Positions 1 to 11,944 are shown, counted from the stretch's first letter. The stretch: 64,000 bases of DNA from Liriodendron chinense (GCA_003013855.2 PVNU02001548.1:806001-870000), one strand, 5' to 3'. Numbers and translations: made by a program. Notes: generated from the sequence alone by a model not told the origin.

Positions 1-115
1 AACGGCTATGGACAACCAATGGATTGACTCAATATGATAGTGGGCCCACCCATTGAGCGAATGGGCCTGATTTTCATTTCTAAGTCATCATCATGGTGTA
101 GCTCATCTTTTTCAT
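1..115. repeat. dispersed repeat fragment
   Basis: This end-of-window stretch resembles 1757-1827: both have a CCACCCA-TYAG core, then 'AATGGGCCTGATTTT', then a TCATCATG-like motif and 'CCATCTTTT'-like end. I read it as two diverged copies of one dispersed repeat. No coding potential. Confidence 0.4.
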
Positions 116-124
116 GGACGCGAA

Positions 125-656
125 TTGGGTACTACCCAGTGGTCCCTAGCTAGGAACGGACAGGGGCTTTGAGGGGCCACCGTGATGTATGGGTTTTATC
201 CACACCGTTCATCGATTTTTACATAACATTTTAAGGTACAAACCCAAAAAATAATGCAGTTCCAAGGCTCAAGTGAACTACACGGTGAGGACTTAACACG
301 TACCGTTGAAAACTTTTTCGGGGCTGCAGAAGTTTTGGATCAAGCTGATATTGGTATTTAACCTTCATCCAGGTATAAGTGACCTTATGAACAGGTTGGA
401 TGGTAATTAACCATAGCGGTGGGGCCTAGGAAGGTTTCAACAGTGGGTGTCATTATCACCCCTAGTTTCTGTAGTGTGGTCCATTTGAACCTTGGATCTG
501 TCTTATTTATGGGATTTTACCCTAAAATGATTTGTAAAAATGGTTGGACGGTGTGGATGAAACCCATCCATCACGGTGGCCCCTCAGAGGCCATGTCCCA
601 CTTACTGCGAGGCTTGTTGAGGCAGTGTGTGCTGACACGTTTGGGTGCGTATTAGG
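125..656. mobile_element. MULE-type miniature element (TTGGGTACTACCC family)
   Basis: It begins with TTGGGTACTACCC (125-137), the terminal motif also seen at both ends of the element at 49400-49944. It then runs through the family's sub-terminal body: 'GGCCACCGTGATGTATGG' near 175 and its inverted counterpart 'CCATCACGGTGGCC' near 580. The right terminus is degenerate and I found no TSD. The 78-aa open frame inside is not a gene. Confidence 0.55.
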
Positions 657-2099
657 AGCTTGTAAATGGAACGGGAATTACTCAATTATGTTTTGATGGC
701 AGTAAATGAAAATGGAAGAGTTTGGAATTCATAGAAAATTTTCAATATATTCATGGGAGCACATGTAATATTCCAAATTAGTTTTCCTTATCTCAAATTA
801 GTGCACGTGTGTAATATTTAATAAAATGATTATAATAAGCCTATTGAAATATATACTTCATCAAAGAGAGGAAATTTTGAGCCTCAGGCGGTCCACAACT
901 ATAAGGATCACAAATAAGCAACTTGACAATGTTTTTTAACCATCCATTTAGATAGCCAACCTTTGGATGGTTTAGATCATTCTATTGGTGTGATTTTAGT
1001 TATGTAGTTGATAAATGAATTATTTTGGAGTATCATTAGTGTGCCAGGTGTCTACTTGTGTGACTCAATCCCCCCCCCCCCCCATTTCATTTCATTTCAT
1101 TTCTATGCATTTACTTTTATCAGTACATGTTCCAAATGTCATTTACCTCTATTTACTCCCATCCAAATGGCCCCTAATAGGAAATGTCTCTCTCCTCTTC
1201 GGCTTATTCAAGTGCTCTCTTTTTGGCTTGTCTATAAAGGAAAACATATGTAAAGAAAATATACCCTTTTGAAGTAGGGGTGAATCCTTAGTGAGAGGTT
1301 TCTTCCTGTACATAGTCATAGCGTAATACTAACTAATTTCTTTTGTTTTAATGAAGAAAAAAAACTCTGTTTGCGGTCATGTGGACTTGGGCATATTGTC
1401 AACGAACCATGTAAAACTCTATACATAGCTTTTGTCTTTTGATGTCCTTTTACACTTTTTTTTTTGTAGTTTTACATTGCTTGCATCAATTATATGCTGG
1501 TGTTTTCTGTAATAATGATTATCAGAGCCGAAGGTTGAAAAGCATTTTAACACAAGATTGGTATTGGAGTTCATGTTACAATTGTTTTAGATGGTTGAAT
1601 CGAATTTTACCAAATTTGAAGTGCCGAAGTTTGGTAAATGAATATCATACAGTTATGGTTGGGGGGAAGAAGTTCATGGAACTGAAAGATGATTTTTTAT
1701 TTATTTATTTATAGAAAAACCAATTAACTATGGCGAATCTTCTTCTTGTACTAGTGCGTGCCACCCAATCAGTCAAATGGGCCTGATTTTTATGTCAGGT
1801 GATTATCATGATGTAACCCATCTTTTGTACAAATTAGATACTTTATAGAAGTTACATGTTGGTGAGAAACAAATATTAGTGCCAAATAGAGCCTTTTATC
1901 GGCAAATGATCAGATCTCATGCAATTTCGTTCTTGCCCACATGTCGCATATAGAATATCATATCCATGCAAAAATTGGACACAACACTATTGTTATAGTC
2001 TGGTTTGAAAATCAAGCAAATCAACTCTTTGGGCTGGCTACACCATCCACCAGCCATCCATAATAATGGATTTGTTTACACTCATTTTTGACACCCTAA
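657..2099. other. no gene recognised
   Basis: AT-rich intergenic sequence with a C14 run at 1070-1083 and a diverged repeat copy at 1757-1827. Short open frames at 1008-1272 and 1439-1714 have no domain, no homology I recognise and low-complexity composition. Confidence 0.5.
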
Positions 2100-3390
2100 T
2101 GTGGGCCAATCAAACACTCCCACGTGTCGATGCCATGTAGCTGCAATTGGCTCAAAATATACTCTCATCCGAGAGTAGCTTAGTTTGTGTTTCCTTCGAC
2201 AATAACTATTATGTTATAAATACAAAGGCACAAAACCTTATGCACACCTTCAAAAGGGTGAATAATCACATGCTACGTGGCCACGATTAACATACCCATT
2301 ATGAGGAAACGTAGGAGGCATGTCTATAAGAGATCTGCTGAGAGGATAGATCTTATCACAAATCCGGCTATGATCTTCTCAGCAAGGCTATCTCTCACAG
2401 TCTTTCCAAAATGGGAGATCTTCCCAGAGATGCTCAGAGAGAAAAACGATCGAGAAGGTTCCGAACATCAAGGGAGAAAACCCATGTCCAAGCCAACCTT
2501 GTTTGGGACCAAGCCTAATTTGGGAAAGGAAATCTTGTCATCCAATCCTTGGTTGTCCATCGTTTGTCCATCGTTTGGGACAGAAGCAATTGGAGAGTTG
2601 GACGAAAAGGTAAGATCTAGTCCACCCAACAATATGTAGATACGAAGAGACAGGAGTACCCAGATGCCCTCAAAGTTGCACTCGATCAGAAACCCGAGGG
2701 GTTAGGATATATTGAATCATGTCCATCCATCATTCCCAACATCCAAAACTACCTCACAAAATCCAAAACTACTTCGCAGTGAATGGTGAAAATGCCTTAG
2801 GAGGCCTGATATAGACTATCCTACATCTCAAGGTGACCTTTTGTCCAATCCATTCAGTGGACCATCACCAAAGACGTGGGGGTAAGATTGATCCGGATAT
2901 AGCTCTAGATATAACCACCTTGATCAAAGGAATCTCATTAGATTTAGGACTTGGCCCTTATGGATCATGGACATCTCACAGTGGGTCAGTCATAAGAAGA
3001 CGATTTGAAAAGCCAGAGAGTTTACATCTAAGAGGAGTCCTTCCTCCTAATTCGAGTCACCGGTTTTGGAGCAATCAAAGGGATTCCAGTATCATGATTG
3101 TATGAAGGATCTTGGATTAATAAGGAACAAAGGTTTTCTGTCTTGAAAAGCTATAAAAGGAGCAATCGAAGAAGCGCTCAATGCCTCATGCCAAATACAA
3201 CAATCTACCTTTTACATTTCATTTCCCTAGCTTAGCCTAGTCTTTACATACCTACCTCCTAGCGGCTCCTACTATAGTACTTTAGGAGTAGATTTAGTTT
3301 TCTATAACCTTAAGTTGTAGATCATGATCACTTAAGTTTCGATTTAATTGATTACACCTGCCTCGATCATCTGTTCCGATAGGCGTATCA
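2100..3390 (+). repeat. LTR-like sequence, unclassified
   Basis: The stretch has a promoter-like TATAAAAGGAG near 3153 followed by CT/T-rich leader-like sequence, as in many plant LTRs. I could not find paired ends, a primer site or a TSD. The 120-aa frame at 2277-2639 and 90-aa frame at 2833-3105 carry no domain I know. A decayed solo LTR is the likeliest reading; an unrecognised host exon is possible. Confidence 0.25.
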
Positions 3391-3424
3391 GGTATTTATC
3401 CCCCATTTTCTATTTTCTCGTTTA

Positions 3425-3838
3425 TAGCGTTGTACGCGAGTTGATCCGAGTCGAACCTGGCCCGGCTTGGCTTGGCTCGCCCACCAGTAACCCATGGCTC
3501 GAACTCAACCATACTCGGCCATTGAGTCTGATTGTCCAACTCGGTCAACAGTTCGAGCCGAGTTCGAGTTTTCGAGCCCAATTTTCACCCCAAAATTCAT
3601 ATCAAATGCTGAAGGAGGGAAGGGGGAGCTTACAGGACGACAAACGGGCAGGGACGAGCTGGCGGAGGGCAGACCGTGGGGGTGGCCTGGTGGGCGAGCT
3701 GACAGAGAGAGGGGGTGGCTGGGTGGGCGAGTTGACAGAGTGAGAGAGAGGGTGGGGCCATGGGGGTTTGGGTGAGTACATAGAGAGAGGGAGAGGGGAC
3801 GCTCGGGGTTGTCTTTTAGATTAGGATTAGGATTATGG

Positions 3839-3883
<45 letters not shown>

Positions 3884-4091
3884 GTATTAAGTCACCCGAT
3901 CCGAGTCAGTTTTGAGTCACCTACCGAGTCGAGTCGAGTTCGATCCAGCTCGAATCTGACTCGAATTTTTTCAAACACCTAAAATTTGGCTCGAGTCAGT
4001 CCAAACCTAGTTTTGAACTGATTCAAGTCGAGCTTTAACGAACTGAGTCGAGCGAGTTAATCGAGCTGACTCAGTTCATGTACAACATTAC
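3425..4091. mobile_element. hAT-type non-autonomous element
   Basis: Termini TAGCGTTGTACGCGAG (3425) and ..CATGTACAACATTA (to about 4091) form an imperfect inverted repeat. The interior is packed with GAGTCGAG/CTCGACTC-like motifs, as in the copy at 4683-5745. Flanks CTCGTTTA and TTTGTTTA look like an 8-bp TSD with two changes. A G36 run lies inside. There is no transposase frame. Confidence 0.6.
3847..3882. repeat. G36 homopolymer
   Basis: Thirty-six consecutive G residues preceded by TTTTTTC, inside the hAT-type element. Long G runs can form quadruplexes and are hard to sequence, so the length is uncertain. Confidence 0.9.
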
Positions 4092-4674
4092 TTTGTTTAT
4101 TATTATCTGATTATCTTATAACTAGTCGATTGTAATGAGTATCATTTCTGTATATTAATGAAATCGGCAACATTTTGCCTTTATTATTTTATTTGTGTGC
4201 ACTTGTCCCTTTGAGAAATATTGAATTGAAGGTCGATGAGAGAAAAAGCCCTTAAGTTGTAGAGTTACGTCTATTATCACAAGGCAAAAAAGAACTCATT
4301 CGAAAGGCTTAGCCTCCTATCCTTTCACAAATTGCCTGAACAAAGTGCAATACAGGTGGTCGAGAGGGCTCTGGATCTAATGTCCAATCTCTAATTTGTC
4401 CATCTTGCTGTGGGGAACACCAACAATTCAATTAACCCTTGAGTTAGGCAAACTCTAATACACCCGCACATCATACCCACACACGAATATCTAATCTAGG
4501 CCCTTGCTCACACGTGTAGCTAAACTTGATTGAATTGAGAGCAACAATACCATGAGTAAAAAAGACAGGATCGAAGTGAGCCTATGGCTAGAAATGAGTA
4601 TGGACCTAGGCTTAGTTTAATCCCACTAAAAAATGTTGTCAAACCAAAGACCAGGCTTAGTTGCAAGAGAGCAA
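4092..4674. other. no gene recognised
   Basis: Spacer between two hAT-type elements. I see no open frame, tandem repeat or terminal motif worth naming. Confidence 0.5.
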
Positions 4675-4682
4675 GTTATAGG

Positions 4683-5745
4683 TAGGGCTGGTCATGAGCC
4701 GAGTTAGCTCGAGAAACTCGATCGACTCGACTCGAAAAAGCTCGCCTTGGCTCAACTCGACTCAGTAGAACAAGTCAAGCTAAGCTTCATTTAAGAGCTT
4801 GAGTCAGAAATTGAGTCAAGTTCGACCATTGGGTCACTTGACTCGACTCGACTCGATTCAAGCTCGACTCGTTTCATATAGATATTTGTTAAAAAAAAAA
4901 AAAAAACCCTAATCTTCTTATTTCTTGGTTCTCTCTCTCCCTCTCTCCCCCCCCCCCCAGACATTAGGGGTCCAAGCTTATGACATAAAACCTAGGTACG
5001 TTGAGGGTTTTCTTAATCCTATTATTTTGTTCAGGTAAGAACATTATTTGTTGAGCATATCTGATGGATTGAGTAATTTCAAGTACAAAACATGGTGAGC
5101 ACACAGTGGTTGTATGTTTTACATGCTATACAAACACAGGTGCTACGGTGAGACCACACACCATACATATCTACAAAACAGGGGCTATGGTTAGACCAAA
5201 CACCATATGCAACTATTGATTGCAATTTTACGAGGGAGGTGGTGCATCTGATCCATGAATCAGCTGGGACTCATCATGAAGATGGTCCACACAATAATTA
5301 GGGCAGTCCATTCACGTGGTGAGCTATGCATGTACTGTGTTAATTATGGTTCATAAAATATTACTAGTGGTCTGCATTCAATGCATGTGTGACTTAGCCA
5401 AATAAAAAACCGATCAGAGCTAGGGCATTTTAATGGTGGGGTCCCACCTGTAAAAATACTATTCTCCCATAATATATGTGTGACTTCTCGAACTTAATTT
5501 TGTTGACTTTTAATTTGTATTTTGTAGTAAAAAATATAATAAATTGAGGTGGGAGTAAGCTCGACTCAACTTGAGGTAAGCTCGCCTCGACTTGATCCAC
5601 TAGCTCGCCTTGAAAGTTTTAGCAAACAAGGCAAGCTCCAATGGTAAGCTCGAGAGTGAGCTCGAGCTTGAACTTGAGGAGAGCACAGACGAATCAAGCC
5701 AAGCTTGGTCCACCTCGACTCGACTCGGCTCGATGTACAACCCTA
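4683..5745. mobile_element. hAT-type non-autonomous element with 8-bp TSD
   Basis: Terminal inverted repeats are TAGGGCTGGTCATGAGCC at the left and GGCTCGATGTACAACCCTA at the right. They are flanked by a perfect 8-bp direct repeat GTTATAGG (4675-4682 and 5746-5753), the TSD size of hAT elements. Both arms (to about 4880 and from about 5550) consist of degenerate CTCGACTCGA/GAGCTCGAG motifs, plausibly sub-terminal transposase-binding repeats. The middle is unrelated AT-rich sequence. The 1063-bp element has no transposase frame, so it depends on a partner. Confidence 0.88.
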
Positions 5746-5753
5746 GTTATAGG

Positions 5754-6575
5754 GGTTGAGCCCGGACTGAAGAAGGCTTGGCCCAAAATTTTGACAGACT
5801 AAATTAACACATTGAAAATCCTAAGCTTTATATGCTCTGAAGCCCCTCTTTTAATGATACTTGACTCGGTAGAGAGAAGTCTTTCGTCCAAGCTTTGTCT
5901 ACTACTTATCTACGTAACCTCCAAAAAAATTAAGAACTGCTTATCCAATTTTTCTTTTCCATTGGAGTGCTTTCCTTGTTCCTACAAGAATAGACTACCT
6001 TTTTCATGTTATGGCACACGGTGCACTATTATTTAATAGTACACATGTGGTGCAAGTGTCCTTCATCTTGAAGTGTTGTAAGTATGTCACATCGGACATT
6101 TCATTCTTTTTATGTGTCACATTTATTACATGGCCAGTCGTCTATCACCCCATATGTGTCACATGTTCCATCGTAAATCTTCTAACACCTGCGTGCACAT
6201 GCATCACATCCCTTATCCCAATTAATTTAGTTAGCTAAATATTTCTTTCTTATTTCATGTACTTGACAAGTACAGTGAGAATAACCCGTTTAAGACAGCA
6301 TGACTTAATTAGCCAAGATCTAAACAAGCTTGCTAGACAAGTTGTTTAGGATTATACTTTGATCTGAACTACTTTTGGGCATTGAGCTTATTTATTATAC
6401 TTTTAAGGCCTGTTTGGATTCCAACTTTCAATTTGAGGCCCTTCAAATCTATTTGAGGGAAATGAAGATAATGTTGTTTCTCATCCTCTAGATTTCATTT
6501 TATTAGGCTGCTATGCAGTGCAATTTGGTCAATGATAATGCAAAAATTGGCTAAGCATTTTTCCCATTCTATCGG
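5754..6575. other. no gene recognised
   Basis: AT-rich intergenic sequence. 'GGCCTGTTTGGATTCCAA' near 6410 resembles the end of GGCCCTGTTTGG-type miniature elements, but no partner end was found. Open frames at 5812-6238 have no recognisable domain. Confidence 0.45.
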
Positions 6576-6576
6576 T

Positions 6577-7090
6577 GGGAGCGGATTAGGTGCGGCCTCA
6601 GCCTCACCCAAGACCATGCTGCCCTTACAGTGGGGCCCACAATGATGTATGTATTCTATATCCACACCGTCCATCCGTTTTGATAGATCATTTTAGGGCA
6701 TGAGGAAAACATTGAAGAAGATACAATTCACAGGTAGACCATATCATAAGAGACAGTTGTGATTGACCATTAATTAGCCAAAAAAGTTTTGGATCAAACT
6801 GATATTTATTTTCTCCCTTCATCCAGGTTTTTGTTACCTTATCAACAGGCTGGATGGCAAATAAACATTACGGGAACATTTACGGTGGGCCGTAGGAATT
6901 TTTAATGGTAGGGTGTTCAATCACCACTGTTTCCTATACTATGGTCCATTGTGAGATTTGGATATTCTTCATTTTTTGGGTCATGTCATCTGGAAAGATG
7001 GATGGACGGTCTGGATATAGAATATATGCATCAAGGTGGGCCATATCGTAAGGGCTGCACTGTGTTGGGTGAGGCCGGGGCTGCACTTAC
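6577..7090. mobile_element. MULE-type miniature element (GGAGCGGATTAGG family)
   Basis: The left end GGGAGCGGATTAGGTGCGGC matches the ends of the elements at 43857, 48316 and 50252. Sub-terminal halves 'GGGGCCCACAATGATGTATG' and its inverted counterpart near 7030 confirm a foldback layout. The right end is diverged (GGTGAGGCC..GCACTTACC) and no TSD is visible. Confidence 0.6.
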
Positions 7091-7199
7091 CATGAGAAAC
7101 TCTTTCTCAACTAAAAACCCAAAAATGACACCTGAACTTATGTCTGGGTAAGTGGTTCCCAATATTAAGCTGGGGAGTGTCTTCCCATGTTTGATATCC

Positions 7200-7436
7200 A
7201 TTAATTGGATGGTTATGATCATCCTTCAAAGTGATCTTTTAGAGGGAAGGCAATCAAAGGTGGATACATCATGATATAAGGTCCAGATCAATCGTCTTTC
7301 CAGTATAACCAATGTTAGCCATTAATTGGATGGTTATGATCATCCTTCGAAGTGATTCTTAGAGGGCAATCGAAGGTGTGTACCACATGATGTAGGGTCC
7401 AGATCAATGGTCTTTCTAGTATAACCAATGTTAGGC
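7200..7436. repeat. tandem duplication, ~120-bp unit
   Basis: Two adjacent copies (7200-7320 and 7321-7436) each start ATTAATTGGATGGTTATGAT and end CAGTATAACCAATGTTAG-like. They differ by small indels and scattered substitutions. Confidence 0.85.
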
Positions 7437-8053
7437 CGCCATGTTTCAAGCCATTGCTTAGATGGCTAGCAGCATTAAGCGACAGTAATTTCTCACAGGG
7501 AGAAGTAATCAAAGGTGGGCCCACGTAATAAACAATGATAAAACCTTTCTGATCTAATAAATATGGATCGTCCATTTCCTAGTCTTTGATTGGTGGTTAG
7601 GATTATTTGGTTGTAGTGATTTTTCAGGAGAGATCGAGAATTAAAAGTGGCCTAAATGATGGATCGGTATCATTCATTAGAACCTTTTTTCATGATAAAT
7701 GTGAATCATTCATTTCCTAGCCACCATGATGGATGGTCTAAATCAATGACATGCCTTTACTACTATAGTAAATATGGATTGTATAGAAAAGGTGGACAAC
7801 ATAGGTAATCTAGAAGGTTTTTAATGGTAGATGCCCCATCTGTTCCCTTTGTGTGGCCGACTTGAGTTTTCGATCGGCCTGATTTTTGGTAGTAGAGGAA
7901 ACATGAGAGGGTGCACATGATAAATGGATTAGATGTCATTTTTAGATCAAAGAGAGATATTTTTTTTCCCACAAATCTAGTTTGCCAAACACGATTTCTT
8001 AATTCCACATGATTGAAAACCGATGTCATCAAACACAACTAATTAAATCCAAA
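7437..8053. repeat. diverged copies of a satellite-like unit
   Basis: The phrases 'TCATTYCCTAG', 'ATGATGGATSGT' and 'TTAGAACCTTTTTTCATGAT' recur at roughly 120-bp intervals. This suggests the tandem unit at 7200-7436 once extended further and decayed. No gene. Confidence 0.4.
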
Positions 8054-8058
8054 TCTAA

Positions 8059-8676
8059 TGTAGCAGGTGCATTGATAAAAGAGGAGATCACTATCTGTTT
8101 CTTAGAGATCGCCCTAAATTCATAAGAAGAGAGAAATCTTCGAAAACAAGAAAGAAAATTAACATTATTGAATGAAAGTGCCACTTACAACATATTTGAC
8201 GGTGCTTATATAAGTAAAAAAAAGCCACGATGCCTAATTTGACTTGAAATAAATGTTTTTTTTAAATATTAAAAATACTACAAAAAAATCTATCCAATTC
8301 TATCAAAACTCATAAACAACCCTTAGAGGGCTAAAACAATTTTTTCATCACAACTGGACTCTTAACACCTTAAAAATAGAAAAGTAGAACTTATTATTAA
8401 AAATAGTAAATTTAATTTTAAATTCTAATTTGACATATAAAATTATTGAACTTTGCAAAGTTGTTGGGGGCCATGAACATTAGATGATTGATTAGGCATA
8501 AAGCTCATTAATAGCTTTTCAATAATATGCTTACGTGAGAAATGGATAATTGGTTGCAAAGTTATAGCTATTGAATGCTAGAGTGCATGTTTAGGCCATT
8601 TTTATCCAATAAGGGCCCCTCCAACTTAAATTTTTACAATCTTAGACCTTTATGAGTCACTCTTGACCATCCTACA
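8059..8676 (-). repeat. gypsy 3' LTR
   Basis: 618 bp, reading TGTAGGATGG at 8676 down to CTGCTACA at 8059. It contains ACTTATATAAGC (promoter-like) and aligns along its length with 10736-11797 once the nested solo LTR is removed, with many differences. Confidence 0.75.
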
Positions 8677-10710
8677 TTAATTCCTTTCACTTGAAAGAAC
8701 TTGTCCTCAAATTAATTAGTCGTTGCATATGGACTTTTAGTGCACAATAGTAATATAAGTTTGTACTGAGGAACGTTCACGATATCACCATGCCCTCCTA
8801 AAGATCAACAACATAAGCATAGTCATTGATCTTCATGAGTATCTAATGGTGTCCAATCTTCTTATCCCTCCCACTTCTTATATACTCTTGCTATAAGCGC
8901 TCATTTCACAGGCAAACCATCACTAGATCGCTTTCTTAGAACACTTTTAAATGCTTAAAATTAATGCATATGCTTGTCAGGTGACAATTCATCTGATGGA
9001 TCTTCTAAAATAATTGTCTTGAATTCTTTCTTTAATAGCATTAATTTTCATGGATCAACCAAAGGTTCTGTGCCATCTATCAGTAAGAAAGAATGTTCCT
9101 TCACTTGGGAAGCTTTAGGTTGGTTTTCTTAACTCATAGGGGTAAGGATAATCTTATTCTCATTTTTGAAGAAGATATAAATGTTATCCCCACCGACATG
9201 AGTTGAGTCAACAAAATATTACCATAGTCATCCAAGTACCATATGTCATACCTTCATAGTGACCATATCAAACACAACTTCATCTATATAATATTTGTCA
9301 ATTGAAAATAAATCTTGGCATCACCCAATTATCTTAGTTTTGCTTACCTTCTTAATTCAATCAATTATATATGAAGAATGGTAATTTGTTTGTCTTCAAC
9401 TATAAATTGTCTTCCAATGCCTTGAATACTATGTTCATGTTGTTGCCTCTATCAATGACCACATCATAGATATTCGGTTGATCATGCATGTGGACTTGAA
9501 AATATTATGTCGTTGTGGGTCATTGTCCTACTTTGGAGTGTACATTATGAAGAGAGGCACTCATTAGTCTTCATAGGCACACTCTTCATCTTTCTAGCTC
9601 TATCTTGAAAATTTGTCCCTCTTTTTCAAAATCTAATAGTTCATCACCTGTCTCCCCAAGTTAGTGGCTAAGTTAGCCATTTATATATGAGGGCATTAGT
9701 TGCATTAATGGACCCCACCTGTAACATTTGGCTGGTTGGGGTGGAACATAGGGATCTCATGACATATTTTTGGTAGTGGTTGCTCCTCCCTCTTGTTAGG
9801 CTTATCCTCCGTTGTAGCAGGAAGATAGGAACAGTTTTGTTAGGTGACATTCCCAACCTCCCATTGTAGCCCGTGATGGTTCGGTAGTGATAATTTTTTT
9901 TTTTTTTGTTACTTGGGTTCTGGCAACATGCCTCTCTAGTTGCATCTTTGTTCTAGTCATCAATTTGACAGCATTGTTAAGAGTCCAGGTGGGCTACATC
10001 ATTACTTGATCATGTATTGTTTTGACATAGTCCACCTATGAACCTTATTACTTGTTACAACTTGGTATGTCAAATCATCACATGAAGATAAGCCATAGCA
10101 TTCTTATGTATAGCCCTCATCGTATGACTTCTTTAGAGACAATTTTGGTACTGTTAGAACAATACCTAATCATTGTTTACTAACAAGAATTGCACTAGCA
10201 TCATGTTCTTCAATTACAACAAGGTTCATATTAGCGCCTTTGATTACCATGCCCATGAGAGTTGGAAGAGTCACTCTATCTCTATGACATAGTTAAGGAA
10301 GTCCTCAATGTGAAGCTACCCATTGAAGGATGGGAGATTTAACTTATGCCAATAATCTTGATATTATCCAATGCCTTCTCGCTCTTCATGTCAGAGGATG
10401 AGATAGTCCATTTCCTCATCGATAGATTCATTGCAAACTAGTTGCGTTTTAAGATTTGGCATGGGTGCTGGAACTGTTGAACTACGAAGAGGCTGACGAT
10501 GATCCCCTTCACTAGCCGTAGGCTATTTGTTGTCATTAATTTGGTTATGCTCCATAGTCTCCATCAACCAAGCAACCACTACTAGCAGCTCCTACAATAT
10601 GGTTTGTTACATGGTCACAACTTTACCTGAATGACTGATTGATACTTTAAAACACCGTCCAAAGAATTGTTGCCGCTTAATCCTTTATTAGAAGCCATGA
10701 CCCGAAAAAA

Positions 10711-10728
10711 GACCTTGCTCTGACACCA
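10711..10728 (-). other. gypsy primer-binding site
   Basis: On the minus strand this reads TGGTGTCAGAGCAAGGTC, matching initiator tRNA-Met except one transition. It lies 7 bp inside the 5' LTR, as expected for the start of reverse transcription. Confidence 0.75.
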
Positions 10729-10735
10729 AATAATA

Positions 10736-11797
10736 TAGTAGAAGCATGAATAAAAAAGAAGAGATCATCATCTTTTCAAAGATAGCCCTTACATCCATGA
10801 TGAGAGAGAAAACTCTAGAAAGAAAATTTATATTATTGAATACAAGTGTTGTTTATTATGTATTTCATGTGCTTATATAAGCGAAGAAGCCCTAGATGCA
10901 TAATTTTACTTGAAATAGAACATTTCTTTTCAAAATAGTAAAAATTAATAAGAATAGTAAAAAGATGTACAATACTATCAAAACTCATAAACAATCCTTA
11001 GATGACCAAACCAAAGATTCTTGACTACAACTTGATTATTAAATTTTTAAAAATAAAAATAATAAATTTAACTTAAAATGCTAATTTAACTCGTGAATGG
11101 AGCTTGTTGTTACCAATTTTCAGTAGCAAATGAGGTAAGAAGAATATCCACCTGAGACTTGATCTTAGGTTGATCTTAAAGATGAAGAAGGATCTGAGTC
11201 TTCTGATTTAACCTGCGAAAATATAACAACGGCTAAGAGGTGGGCAGGGATCAACCATTAGTCTTCCAATGCCTAAGTCAGTCGAATTTTGAACAAAAGG
11301 ATATCTCTTTCTTAGGTAAGTTTTTGTGTGTACCTTGATAGTGAAGAAGATGTATACATTTATAGACTTAGGTTGAGAGATTATATCCCCTTTTTAGGGC
11401 CGTATTTTCAAGGGAGAGATTGACGGACTAGCATGATATTCAGGCCGTTCCGTAATCATGGGGGACGTTTCCATGTCTGTCAACGATCCTCGGCATCTAT
11501 AGTTGTATAACCGAGGTCGGTTCTGAAACGAGGTCGGGAAGCCCGATTCTGCATTAGTTCGGACTGTTCCGACCTGTGGCTAGGTTGGTCCCAGTCCGAC
11601 ATGAGGTCATCTCATAATTTACCTATAACAGAGCTAACGAACCAAAAGCGATGGTTTCATCGATGACTTTCCAACTATATATCATACAAAAAGATAACCC
11701 ATTGCAGAGTTATGGCTGTTAAAAGTAAGCGTTAGCCCCTCAGCCAGGATTTGTGCAATCCTGGCCCACCATTGGATCGTTCTTGACCCGTCCTGCA
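10736..11797 (-). repeat. gypsy 5' LTR, interrupted
   Basis: It starts TGCAGGACGG at 11797 (minus strand) and ends near CTTCTACTA at 10736. A separate solo LTR with its TSD occupies 11105-11635. The outer piece 11636-11797 still matches the 3' LTR ('CCATAACTCTGCAA' against 'GCTATAACTTTGCAA'). Confidence 0.7.
11105..11630. mobile_element. solo LTR nested in gypsy LTR
   Basis: 526 bp beginning TGTTGTTACC and ending ACCTATAACA, so TGTT..AACA ends. It is bordered by a perfect 5-bp direct repeat GAGCT (11100-11104 and 11631-11635). It contains repeated GAGGTCGG-like phrases and no coding. It is the product of recombination between LTRs of an element that inserted into the older gypsy LTR. Confidence 0.85.
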
Positions 11798-11834
11798 TCA
11801 AAATATCAAAATCTGAGGAAGTTCAAATCCCAAA

Positions 11835-11841
11835 TATAAAT
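11835..11841 (+). promoter_or_regulatory. possible TATA box of the PPR gene
   Basis: TATAAAT lies about 105 bp before the chosen start codon, in the only 147 bp between the gypsy edge and the gene. Position and sequence suit a core promoter; nothing else supports it. Confidence 0.35.
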
Positions 11842-11944
11842 TCTTAAGACTGCAAATCCAAACTGTCAAATGACTCCATGCATGAACTACTGCAGATCTT
11901 CATTGTAGTTGGCACACCACACCTCTCCAAGTTGAGATTGGCTG

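Larger units (their letters stand above)
8059..11797 (-). mobile_element. decayed, internally deleted Ty3/gypsy retrotransposon
   Basis: On the minus strand this is LTR - primer site - gag remnant - protease remnant - end of pol - LTR. The LTRs are 10736-11797 (interrupted by a solo LTR) and 8059-8676; both start TGYAGGAYGG and share a TATATAAGC stretch and a common end. Next to the 5' LTR is TGGTGTCAGAGCAAGG, matching the 3' end of initiator tRNA-Met. Conceptual translation gives gag-like text around 10300 and protease-flank text (IDRGNNMNIVFKALE) around 9450. Near 8800-8700 it gives a pol-end phrase before the polypurine tract. Reverse transcriptase and integrase are missing, and frameshifts and stops are everywhere. 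Flanks TCTAA and TCAAA may be a mutated 5-bp TSD. Confidence 0.8.

Noticed and set aside
2277..2639. 120-aa open frame
   Set aside because: No domain, no supporting splice or promoter context, and it lies in LTR-like repeat sequence.
3348..3775. 131-aa and 93-aa overlapping frames
   Set aside because: They run across the hAT terminus and a GGGCGAGC-rich repeat; the composition is repeat-driven.
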